Of a stretch of 64,000 nt of DNA, positions 10,293 through 20,279 are shown one piece after another; within the stretch, counting starts at the first letter, position 1, and the number at the start of each line of letters is the position of its first letter. This stretch comes from Halichondria panicea. Lineage: Eukaryota > Porifera > Demospongiae > Suberitida > Halichondriidae. A model generated the notes under the pieces. It was not told the origin of the DNA and did no database searches. It worked only from the letters and a program-made list of their open reading frames with translations. A program made the position numbers and the translations under genes. The DNA lies in contig NC_087384.1 of the NCBI RefSeq assembly GCF_963675165.1, positions 5,325,182 to 5,389,181 on the forward strand. The letters run 5' to 3'.

Positions 10293-11057
10293 ATGGAAAA
10301 TAGAACTGCTAAAGTTGGAGCAATACTGGAGAGAGAGTACGGTCATCTATCAGATCAGAATGTACATATCGAATACTTTTTTCTCATACTTGGAACAAAA
10401 CTTCTTGGCAAACGAGATGAAATCATTGCCACATTGGGCGGCATAAGTGCATGGGATACCCTCGGGAAAAAAGGGCCTCAACTATTGTTTAGTACAGGTA
10501 AATGTCCTAAGATATCACTATTTGAGACAGAGCGCCAACGAGAGGAGAGGCTCAATCTTCTTTTTCGAATGCCGTTACTTGTTAAATATGCAGACCCCAA
10601 CAACCCACCACATATCATTGTCAGCCGTGCTTGCGAGTACAAAACAGAGCCTTTTGAAATGGTTAAGAACAGCTTGAGTACTCCTGTGATAGAAAGTATT
10701 CTCAGAACCCCTAGCGACGAGCACTTGGATTATTTCTATCTTATGATAACACAACATTTTTCATTAACAGAAGTCGCACTACCCTCGAGCATCATTCTAG
10801 CACCACATATTCCTGGATATTGGAAGGCAGTCGAGGCTGAGGACGATTTTCCACTCACATTTTTCAGTTATTTTCCCAAAAAACTTTTTGAAACGGAGCG
10901 TGAGAGAGAGTGGCGACTACACAAAGAAGTCCGAATACCTCTTAAGGAATATCTGAAAGACGAACTTATAAAGCAGTTTCAGGCCCAGGGCATACTTCTG
11001 CCAGAGAAACTTGTTAGTATTGTGTTCACACGTGCTTGTACATACACGAATATGTAG
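10293..11057 (+). CDS. two-domain array protein, subtype 2 (intact)
   Basis: Intronless, 254 aa from the ATG encoding MENRTAKVGAILEREYG. That residue aligns with the starts of the genes at 33036 and 39010, so the longer open frame upstream is not used. Domain 1 (aa 1-117) has HIEYFFLILG, ETERQREERLN, FRMPLL and IIVSRACEYK. Domain 2 (aa 130-254) has EHLDYFYLMI, IPGYWKAVE, ETEREREWRL, KEVRIPL and the closing FTRACTYTNM. No signal peptide. Function unknown. It is more diverged from the other subtype-2 copies than they are from each other. Confidence 0.85.
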   Translation: MENRTAKVGAILEREYGHLSDQNVHIEYFFLILGTKLLGKRDEIIATLGGISAWDTLGKKGPQLLFSTGKCPKISLFETERQREERLNLLFRMPLLVKYADPNNPPHIIVSRACEYKTEPFEMVKNSLSTPVIESILRTPSDEHLDYFYLMITQHFSLTEVALPSSIILAPHIPGYWKAVEAEDDFPLTFFSYFPKKLFETEREREWRLHKEVRIPLKEYLKDELIKQFQAQGILLPEKLVSIVFTRACTYTNM

Positions 11058-11692
11058 ATCGCAGAATGTACATAATTATTACAAGCGAGAAGTTCAAGAA
11101 CAGTACATAGTACTTTAGTAAAGACACTACTCGAGCAATGTATAATTATTATTTTTTGTATAGTATAGCAACAAGTGTTGCAAGCGTGCGCTTGCTAATG
11201 CCTCTCGCCACGTTTTGCTTTCGCTCAAAGCATTAGAGTGTTATAGAAGAGGTAAATAATTTGCAATGTGATTTTAAATTGAATGAACATTAAGAGAATT
11301 ATCACCAAATGTGTATGACTGTACCAGAAAACCAGAAAACCAATAACCCACCAATTAATTAATTATAGTTATAACACGGGCACAAGGGATGTATGGAATA
11401 TATTGCACTGAAGCACGAGGGCGCCAGCCCCGAGGGCTGAGTGCAATATATGCCATGCAGCCCGAGTGCACGTGTTATAACTAGTTTATATCCCGAGGGC
11501 ATAGCAACATAACACTGTCCTAGTAACACAATATAAACTGCACAAAAAAAGACAGAGACAACTCTAGACACAGCTCCATCTCTTCTCTCTTCTAGACGCC
11601 AGTATCTGCAGCGTGTAAGATTGGCATGACCGACGAATGGCTTGACACAAAATTGTTGGAGTTCCAACGCTGAAATCTGCAAAACAACCCCA

Positions 11693-11795
11693 CCCCACTT
11701 CTGGTGCTGCAAAACAGCCCCACCCCACTTACTGCTGCAAAGAAACAGCCCCGCCCCACTTACTGCTGCAAAGAAACAGCCCCACCCCACTACTC
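11693..11795. repeat. minisatellite, about 33-base unit
   Basis: About three units of a C-rich repeat containing AACAGCCCCACCCCACTTAC followed by TGCTGCAAAG. Similar C-rich words recur singly at 11875-11900. The long minus-strand open frame across it is repetitive in sequence and not a credible gene. Confidence 0.7.
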
Positions 11796-12407
11796 AGTGA
11801 ATACATGTGTACGTGTATTAGCTGCTGGTCTACGCTCAGCCTCATAACCAAGCCAAGAAAGCTCGCTTCTACACTGCTGCAAAACAGCTCATGCCCCCAG
11901 CATAAAGAGCCACTTCTAGTGCTAGGGTGAAGCAGAATTGACATGCATCACGAGGTCGAGGACTAGGTCGATCTAGGAACACAGAATCTTCCACAAAATG
12001 AATCTTGGACAATTTTAAAACCTGCATGGTTGCAAGAAGAAACTCCAGCAGTGCTGAACATACATTCCTGCATGGCTGGACATACTTTGATACTTGTTAT
12101 TTCTCATGCGTATTAATTTAATTTTAATTTAATTGTCTGTCTAATGCCAGAGGGGCGTTTTGTGGTCAGTGCAATATGACTTTCAGCAGTGCATTATGCT
12201 GCATATTGCACTTGGCAACAACGTAGCAACGGGATATAAGTACATATAATTATGGGAGCTAGTCTTTTATACAATTGAACATGGTGATTATAGACAAACC
12301 TCGTCCTCAAAGCTGCTGTGTAAGGAGCTGCAGTTGTGGTTTCGGGTGAGGTCTGCATGGCGATGGAATGATACTAATTTTGATATCTGCATGAGAATTG
12401 CACATAA

Positions 12408-12585
12408 TACCAAGGGCATATAAAGAGAGAGGGCATGCAACTACAATAAAAACATTGCTAGACTAGCCTCCTCTATTCCCTAGTGGACTGTTGGTTAAAT
12501 CCTGCTGACTCATCAATAATACGACGCATACACAGTATACATTGCAAGTTGCATGCCCTCTTCTCTTTATACGCCCTTGATAAAT
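12408..12585. mobile_element. small fold-back MITE
   Basis: Arms of about 40 bases: AAGGGCATATAAAGAGAGAG then GGCATGCAACT at 12412-12445, and the complement (AGTTGCATGCCCTCTTCTCT then TTATACGCCCTT) at 12547-12580. The spacer is about 100 bases. Confidence 0.6.
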
Positions 12586-13886
12586 TAATACGTGTATATA
12601 ACTTATTGCACTCCAAAGAAGCTTTCAATTCACAACTATGCATGCCATCAACATATTTAAATGGGTCAAAATATTCATGCACTCCTGGTAAAATGTATAC
12701 ATCTATAGAGCTAGCACCATTATGTCACAACCCGGGCATAGGTTATGTAACTGTATTATTATAGCTTAGCACCATAGTACACGTCGCGTATCCATGGGTA
12801 ACCCAACAATGTACCCCCTCTCCCTGAGTACCTATATAGCACCACAGACTGTGGTACAGTATACGTGGCATGCCCATGGATCACCAATAGTGTACAGCAC
12901 GTATACATGTGCACCATCTACATGCATGTATACCAGCTATCTATAGCACCATAGTATCCGTGGCATACCGAAATTGGAGAGGCAAACTTGAGCTTGTGAC
13001 TGGAACAAAAAAGAACCACCTCAGGACAAGAACTGTTTAATAGGAACACATCCTTCAACGGAAGAAACCGAGGACAAAATGGAACTTGCGATCAGGTGGT
13101 AGTCGTGATACCAGTCCTACTGGGGGATTGTAGGTGCTCATGCAATATTGCAAAGGTTCAAGCTAGTCTCATGAACATTAAATAATGCTTATCTACCATT
13201 CATGTATAGTGTATACCAGTATCTTCCAGTTGATCTTGTCTTTTTGTAGTTCATTATGGTAAAGATCCTTAGTTTTATATTAGAGATTTTGGTAGTCTGT
13301 AAAAAAGGGGGTGCGGATCTGCATGCTAAGTTAACTTATATATAACAACCTATGCATGTAGATCTACAAGGTGATTCTCTCATATAGTAATAATGCAGCT
13401 ACAGCCAGCCATGCATGGGGATTGCAAATCAGAAGAAACGATAATTACTCGGAGCATACAGTCCACTGAAAACTGCATGTTTATGGCTCTATAATTATAT
13501 ATATATGTAGCAATCGGTGGACTTAGATGCGGAGATACTACCTTCACGACAGGATGGCCGTTGGAGAGTCTTTATTGAAATAAGCAAAAAATTAATAGAA
13601 GACTGCCTGAGCAGTGCGAGTATATATGCCAAACAGCTGAATCTGACGCTATTGCAGAGGAGGACTCAAGCAAATTAAAAGCTGGTTCCCATGAAAACAC
13701 TGAAAAAAAGAGTATTTCATTGAGTGAACAAGAAGGACTGGTGTACCATAATTGATCACACCTCTAAAGCCATTACTTCCAATGCCGAACAAGACAAGTA
13801 CAAGACGTACATGCAATGCCTTGTCCACACTATACGTACTCTTACTCCCACAAACACATAGAGAAATGAAGCACTGCATGCTAGCT

Positions 13887-14191
13887 ATGTATGGCTTCAG
13901 ATATGACCCGAAACAGACTATGTTTTTTTTGTTAAAATCAATAACAATTTCTGTACATGATAAAAATCATAAAATCATAATCAATGCTTAAGATGGAGGG
14001 CATTTCGAGTTTAAATTGTAGTGACATAGATCCTATAATTATAATGGTATGTATGGCATCAGATATGACCCAAAATCAATAACAAGTTCTGTACATGATA
14101 AAAATCATAAAATCATAATCAATGCTTAAGATGGAGGGCATTTTGTTGGGAGTTTAAATTGTAGTGACATTAGACCCTATAATTATAATGG
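13887..14191. repeat. tandem duplication, two units of about 150 bases
   Basis: Unit 1 (13887-14043) and unit 2 (14046-14191) both run from TATGTATGGC(T/A)TCAGATATG through CATGATAAAAATCATAAAAT to CCTATAATTATAATGG. They differ by a T-rich insert in unit 1 and a few substitutions. No coding potential. Confidence 0.75.
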
Positions 14192-14517
14192 TGTTCACGT
14201 TACGTGGTTCTTTGCTTGCATTCCAAGTACACACTGGCATGGTGCACCTGTTGCTTGGTGACTGTTTCTAGAGAACTCCAACATCTGCAAATGAGTGCAC
14301 ATAATTATACAGTAGAAGCCAAATTTAAAGTTTCTGTTTCGTTTGTGTAGTACTCTGTAGTACTCTGCGTTTGTTTTGATTCTGTTGCACGCAGGCAAAA
14401 CAATCGTTTGGTGCATGTGCAATCAAGCTTGCAGTGTGTTGGTTACACAAACCGCTAATTGGATTCGTAGTAATTAAGGCAATTGCTACATGACATGTAC
14501 ATGCATGCTGCAATGTA

Positions 14518-14827
14518 CCGTACTTATTCGATTTAAGGAGACACTTCAAAAAAATAATTGCGAAGCCAGAGGTCATTTCTTTTGGAGGTTGAAAAGTTAT
14601 GTTGAAGTCTTGGTGTCGCATATTTAGAGGGTCGCATCTACCCTCGATTACAGGCCGCTTAATGTTTCTAGTGGCCTAGAATCGATGCTATGGTTTGACC
14701 TCTATTTAGGATGCGACATAAAAAAAAATTGCAACGTAGCAGTCACTACTTTTAGATGTCAGAAAATTACCCCTAAGATCGAGGGTGTCGTATATTCGGA
14801 GGTTCGCCTTAAATCGAATAAGTACGG
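14518..14827. mobile_element. TA-flanked MITE, mariner-like ends
   Basis: Ends are CCGTACTTATTCGATTTAAG and its complement, with TA flanks at 14516-14517 and 14828-14829. Size 310 bases, no coding capacity. The termini and the TTAAGG(C/A)GAC-type words resemble the element at 63832-63974, so both may belong to one superfamily. Confidence 0.8.
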
Positions 14828-15024
14828 TAACCATGAAACTGCAGCGTAGTAATACGTGCGTAGGTGGAAACGGGCCTTTGCGTGCAATCTAATCAGCTAT
14901 CTACCCAAATGGAACAGAAACTTTAATTTGGCCTCTGCTGTATGATCACGAAGCTTTGCAATGGGTAACTTAAAGTGGTGGGATTCATCATAATTATACA
15001 AGAGGCAATAATATGCGAATTTAT

Positions 15025-18000
15025 TCAGTGGATCAAAAGACAACTGAAATTGAGAAAGCAATAATTTTGTTGATCGAGACAAACCTTTTCAATTGTTCCA
15101 GTTCTTTGTCGACAGTAGTCACTACTGCATCAGTAGACTCAGCGAAGGAGGTCACCTGATTCATGAGAGACATTGTAATTGTTCTACTCGAATGTGAGTT
15201 AACTAGTATGGCTATACAATTACATTTGAGAGTTTGGGGCGTATGTCCATCATGACATCTCCCAACACATCTTCACACTCCGCCAGCTTCTCCGTCAGTT
15301 GCCCTGGTAACAAAGAGAGCACAAATAACCTTAACTCACAACTTGTCATTAAATCAATGCCTAAACTAGCAAAAAACATATTCCCCAGGAGAGGATCGAA
15401 CTCTCGACCTTCGCATTACTCGGCCAATACTGCTTATAAGTACGACGCGCTAACCGACTGGGCCACTGGGGAAATCACATAATAAGACTGCCAATGGAGG
15501 ATACCGGGCTATTCCTAATTGCTAAGTTAAATTAAAACTTACAACTGACACACTTCATTTGTAATAAGCACACTTTAGTCTACACCGTTACTATGGGCTC
15601 TTTTGAAAAACTCTTACAAAGCTTCGACTACTAACATTTACCGTATACCATTGTGACACAAACACGATACTCTATATACAAAATCCCAAGGAAAGGAAAA
15701 TCTCACTACAACAGACTAGATGTCATGCCCCCAAGGTGTTCTTCTATTCACATGATTGCATAGAGTAGATTGCCCCTCACCTTCATCGACTGGCAGTATT
15801 CCACGTAGATCCATGTCGTGTCTGGTGGCATCCAGAGCTCTCGCCATGGCAACATAGCTCCTCTCCAGATGAGCAATGTTTGAGACTACTGGACCAAGAC
15901 CTTGCAGCTGTATATGTGTGTGTGTGTGTGTGTGGACAGTTATTCGGACAGTTGATCAGTAGTGAAGTAATTGACAGGTGGCAGTTATATATAATGTAAT
16001 CATTTGAATAAGTAACTACTTTAAAGGTGCCCTTAACAAGTGACATTGCACAAACATGTACACCACATTTCTCCTTCAGATACAGACCACACCCACCTGT
16101 ATGTCCATGGTTTTGTCTAGCGCCAGATTCCTCTTTTCAGTGTCAAGACTCTTTTTCAGCTCCACACTATTACACTTCTTGTCCTCAACACTTTTCCACA
16201 GACTGTATAGCTGTCTCTGCATGTGGAAGAAAACACAATTCTACTGTTATATTAACCGACAAAATACAGCTTTCTGGCTGAAAACGTTCCCAAGCTAATA
16301 AATATCATACGCACTAGTGATCGACACACTAAATTTACAGACGAAACTGTCACATACGTGATCCCATAATGAAGGTATGAGATTCCACTCACCTTGGCCT
16401 CTTGTTCCTGCTCTTTCATACTGTGAGCAGACTGCATGATGTGGTACGATTAAGAGAGTAATTGGACAGATGGTTGTGAGGGTGTTACCATGGTAGCTTA
16501 CCAGTGCATTAAGATGTGTGGTCTCAAGCAGTCGTGTGTACAGTACTTCCAGCTCATCAATTTCACCCTGGGAGTAGTATGACAAAGTACACAATTTGTA
16601 AGACTAAACACATTTCTTCTTTCAGAATAAGATGGTTTAGTTATAAACAATCTACCTTGATAACCACCTTTATATTATAATTATAGGCACTAAGTTGTCA
16701 ATGTACATTCAGCAACTCACTTTGGTTGACTGTTTCTTAATGCTATCTCTAGGAGCCATGATCGAGTCTTTCCCTGCACCCATAGCAATGAAGCTGCCGT
16801 CACTTCCTCCACCATAAGTGCGAGATGGGGTAGAGGTCACTAGCCCTGGAGGAGGGAGAAGGGAACAGGTTGGTTTGTGGCCGATAATTAGCTTCCATAT
16901 AGCTGTATGTATACATGGACAGGGAAGTTAGGGAACTATGTGTCTACTTCCACAACTCTACTATATAGAAATCTTAAATAAACTTAAATCAATTTGTGAG
17001 CCCGTGCACACAGCCTCAAAGCAAGGCTACAGACACGCACCTCTTAAACAGCTAGTGCCCATGCATTTCAGGACTATAGCATGAATCGGTTTGTACAGTA
17101 CAATAGCGGTACTTACCTGACGGAGAGAATGCAACTGAGAGGGACGAGAGGTTATGTGAGGGTGTGGAGGGGTGTGTGGAGTGGGGGGCTTTCGCTGCTG
17201 GAGGGGGTGGCTTGCCTCGTTGGGTGCGGGGATTGGGGGGCTTGTGAGGGGGGAGCTTTACAGTGGGAAATAATACAGTTAGACATTAACCTTATAGTGC
17301 GAAATTTTCGAGGGGCTTAATCTTCGCTGATTTCGTGGGTTAGCAATATCCTACACGAAAATTAAGTCCACGAAAATTGTTCTTTAATCTGCTATAACGT
17401 GATTAAAGGCGTAGCTCCGGTAAGCATGCAGCCATTCCACGAATATTGTGCAACAATAGAGGCCATTCCACGAAATATAAATGCCTCAAAAATTTCGCGC
17501 TCTAATAAGGTATTTGATACATATAGTAATACACAGACAATGCCACTAGTATAATAATATACCCTACCACGATAGTGGATAGCTATATACGGCACTATTG
17601 TATACATACAATAGTGAACAGTATAGTGACCATTGTTACAGCTAGTACTGACAGCGAATAGTTTTAGTTGTTGTTGTATCGTGATCTTATATCGTGATCT
17701 TATGATTGTTGCCAGTGATACGACTCAGAGGGCATTACCAACTACGATATGAACACTTTAGACATTGCCATATGCAAATGGCCGAGTCACTTCCTACTAC
17801 AGTGTACCTACTTTGCCAATTACTATTATACCTTGTAGGATTTGACACAAGACGAGTATTACGCGCATGTATACCGTCCTTAATAATAGTTATAGTTGAA
17901 CAGTGTAAATCAACTGCACTTACTCTGGAAGCAGTTTTGGTTTTAGGGGCTTTGTACAGGCTTTTTGTTTTGAGGGCTGTGGCCTTCCCTCGCCCACTCT

Positions 18001-18690
18001 GAGAGGGAGGTGGTCTCCTTGCAGAAGCAGTGTCAGACATATACCGGGCTGAAACTTGGCGACCTACACAGTAACAGCGGACTACATGAACACAGAATAC
18101 ATGACATATTGTACATAGTGATTCTGTCTACAAATAACTATCGGTACTAATTGTATACATGACCTTTGGGTGCTTTCTTGTTAGTGGAGGCTGCAGACAT
18201 CTTTGGTCGTGTAGTATCCATTGAGCGAGAGCGGACAGGCACTGCATGTGGGAGGAGAATTAGACAATTAATGTAAACTGTTGTGGGCTATTTATTGTCT
18301 AGTTATAAGTCTGCCTATAATTATGTTTACAAAACTGTAAGCAAAGTATTGGCAGAAAATGTACACGCATGATGATCGATCCATACTATACCTATATATA
18401 CACATTCACTAGCTCTCCATGTGCCATACCATGCACGTAATATACCTTCTCCCAACACTCACCATCTTGTTGCTTGCTCTTCATCAGTCCGTGGTCACTG
18501 ACACTCCTCCCCACACCTCCCACACTCCTCACACCCTCACTGTCCACAGTATAGTCATCGTTACGAGTAGTGTCAGAGCTTCTCTCGATGATCGTGCTCC
18601 GATTGGGTTGGTTTGATTGGTCCCCTGGATCATGTGACTGTTGTTGTGCTAAGGCGTGGGCACTGATTGGTGTATCATTCTCGTGGTTAC
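15025..18690 (-). CDS. HAUS8: HAUS augmin-like complex subunit 8
   Basis: Multi-exon, all junctions in phase: 18463-18690 (5'-most seen), 18164-18241, 17924-18063, 17117-17255, 16721-16845, 16502-16567, 16393-16431, 16097-16216, 15781-15907, 15224-15303, 15085-15155, 15025-15043 (stop). From the ATG in the second exon (18221) it gives 327 aa; the first exon would add about 76 aa, with its own start not located. Key matches to known HAUS8: the basic GRQVSARYM near the N-terminus, a Lys/Pro-rich low-complexity region, a coiled coil (GEIDELEVLYTRLLE to LALDKTMDIQ), then SYVAMARALDATRHDMDLRG, the ALDTTRHEL signature of HAUS8. Augmin recruits gamma-tubulin to spindle microtubules. The end of the last exon is the least certain. 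Confidence 0.7.
15382..15472 (-). tRNA. tRNA-Ile (UAU anticodon) with intron
   Basis: Read on the minus strand the acceptor arms TCCCCAG and CTGGGGA pair perfectly, and the T arm is GAGAG TTCGATC CTCTC with a good B box. The anticodon stem is TCGTA/TGCGA and the loop CTTATA(A) gives anticodon UAU at 15436-15438. An 18-base intron (15417-15434) sits at the canonical place after position 37, leaving a 73-base mature tRNA. The D stem has one C-C mismatch. Eukaryotic tRNA-Ile(UAU) genes usually carry such an intron. It lies in the HAUS8 intron between 15303 and 15781, same strand. Confidence 0.9.
15909..15936. repeat. (TG)n microsatellite at a splice acceptor
   Basis: A TG run broken by TATATG. 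On the minus strand it is a CA tract ending in TATACAG, the acceptor of the HAUS8 exon beginning at 15907. Confidence 0.8.
17256..17700. repeat. decayed TTTTCG-type MITE in HAUS8 intron
   Basis: In the intron between 17255 and 17924. Phrases such as GCGAAATTTTCGAGGGGCTT (17299) and the complementary AAAATTTCGCGCT (17490) bound about 200 bases. They resemble the interior of the CCGTATAGCGGG family. No gene. Confidence 0.45.
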
Positions 18691-19147
18691 CTATACATGT
18701 ACAAAACAGACACTGTACAATCGTTTTACAGTGCTTTGTGTAATTTAGCATAAAACACGAATGCATGTTTATGTCACGTGTTTTATATCGTGACAACTCC
18801 TTACCAAATTAGATGTATGCCTCGAGGCTACGCGACTGTGTATAATAAATGTGACGGAAGGGACTGTATGACTTTAAATTTATTACGCTTGTAACCTTTA
18901 CAATAATTATGATATAAAGTGTACAAGTCATACAATAATGCATGTTCATGTTTACAAAGCTCAATGTACTGTAGTATGAGGTATTACTTCATAAAGCTTA
19001 GGATATAAACATTGGTATGCAAGTTATGGCAGTGCATAACTTCATAATTGTGTGGGGGTGTTGCCAAAATATGACAAGTTTGAATGCAGACAAAACAGCT
19101 AGTACATGTACACGTTCAAATCAGCCTACAATAGTTTACTATATTGG
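18691..19147. other. intergenic
   Basis: A probable upstream exon or 5' UTR of HAUS8 ends near 18805 on the minus strand (donor TTTG/GTAAGG at 18800-18807) but no start codon is obvious in it. The rest is AT-rich spacer preceding the 19392 gene, similar to 35520-35730. Confidence 0.35.
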
Positions 19148-19175
19148 CATGCACCGGATGTTGCATGTGACTAAA
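19148..19175 (+). promoter_or_regulatory. conserved upstream motif copy
   Basis: GCATGCACCGGATGTTGCAT then GTGACTAA, about 220 bases before the ATG at 19392. Same block as at 5174. A TATA-like AGTATAAATT follows at 19332-19341, about 50 bases before the ATG. Confidence 0.5.
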
Positions 19176-19391
19176 TAAACTAAGACACAGAATGATGTGA
19201 TTTGATACTAAGCAAAGAGTACAGAATACATTCACTTAGACAAGGACTGAGATTTACAATCACAAATCTGTGCCAGTTTATAAGTAACTGTGAGTTTCAA
19301 CTTCACAATTCAGACAACTTCCCGCTATAGGTAGTATAAATTAGCGTATCCGTGTGACACACACCAGCCTGACCTTGAACAAAAGAAGAGC

Positions 19392-20279
19392 ATGGCAGCA
19401 ACTCCGAATCTACCTTATGAAGTTAAAACTAAAATTATTGGAAGAATACTCCAGGAAGAATATGGTAAAAAAGATCCCAACACTCCAATAAACTACTTCA
19501 TGATTCTGTTGGGCAGACGGATATCGCAAAAGCTAAAAGACTCTGAGCAAGAATTTGCAGAAAGCCTTGAGAAACTTGGAATGAACGTTTGGAGGATAAT
19601 CGATGATGGCTGGATGGCACGAAAATTGCTCTTCATCAAGTATGATGATCGATTCAGTGATGAGCGTCAAAGAGAGTACGCTGTGAATGTGAAGGTTCTT
19701 GAAGACTTGAAGCAAACGTACAAGCGTTTAGTTGATAACACTGAGGTGTCAGTCATCACAGACGTTCATATCATCCTCACTCGAGCTTGCTTGTATTACA
19801 AAGAGGATGGCCAATCCCAGCAACAATCAGATCAACCGGATCAACCGGATCAACCAGATCAAAAGCTACCTCTTATAACTACCGACGAAATCGGATATAT
19901 TCTTAAAAACAAATACTCAACTCCAGTACAAGTAGCGATTGACTTCTTCTATCTCTTCATTCAAGTGGAAGAGAATGAAAACCCTAAAAATGTGCATGAG
20001 ACTGCCTCACCAATCCTGAAAGATATGCCAGGAGAGTGGAGAATTCTCGATGAAGCGGACTGGCCAGGAGTATACTTAGGCCATTACCCCAAGACATCGG
20101 GATTCATGACTGAGAGAGAAAGGGAAATGAGTTTGAACGAAAAAGTCCGAGAGCCTCTCATTAAGAAAATGAAACCAAAGATCAGGAAAATGCTCATGGA
20201 TGCAAATGAAGCTGAGTCCGAGGCTAAAGTTCACGTTATAATCACACGTGCCTGTGACTATAACAAAATTTTTTGTTAG
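19392..20279 (+). CDS. two-domain array protein, subtype 3 (intact)
   Basis: Intronless, 295 aa, the longest member. ATG is the first in-frame start, giving MAATPNLPYEVK. Domain 1 (aa 8-138) has TPINYFMILLGRRIS, NVWRIIDDGW, DERQREYAVN and IILTRACLYYK. Domain 2 (aa 158-293) has ITTDEIGYIL, IDFFYLFIQ, LKDMPGEWRI, WPGVYLGHYP, MTEREREMSLN, EKVREPL and VIITRACDY. The two domains are joined by a linker with repeated DQP codons (GATCAACCG repeats at 19829-19862), absent from the other subtypes. No signal peptide or membrane segment. Function unknown. Confidence 0.85.
   Translation: MAATPNLPYEVKTKIIGRILQEEYGKKDPNTPINYFMILLGRRISQKLKDSEQEFAESLEKLGMNVWRIIDDGWMARKLLFIKYDDRFSDERQREYAVNVKVLEDLKQTYKRLVDNTEVSVITDVHIILTRACLYYKEDGQSQQQSDQPDQPDQPDQKLPLITTDEIGYILKNKYSTPVQVAIDFFYLFIQVEENENPKNVHETASPILKDMPGEWRILDEADWPGVYLGHYPKTSGFMTEREREMSLNEKVREPLIKKMKPKIRKMLMDANEAESEAKVHVIITRACDYNKIFC

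Larger units (their letters stand above)
11058..14515. other. long gene-poor interval
   Basis: Between the 10293 gene and the 14518 MITE I see no supportable gene. It holds a GC-richer fold-back region (11379-12250, with CGAGGGCGCCAGCCCCGAG and matching ends near GTTATAAC), a minisatellite, a small inverted repeat, imperfect repeats at 12770-12970 built on TAGCACCATAGTA, and a two-copy tandem duplication at 13887-14191, each listed where clear. The open frames at 12473-12764 and 13649-13991 lie in those repeats. Confidence 0.55.

Noticed and set aside
11359-11790. 143-aa minus-strand open frame, Gly/Trp-rich
   Set aside because: It is a translation of the C-rich minisatellite and fold-back region; the repeats explain the length and there are no conserved features.
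15234-15482. 82-aa open frame ending in a SRPSHYSANTAYK stretch
   Set aside because: It runs through a HAUS8 exon and the tRNA on the opposite strand.
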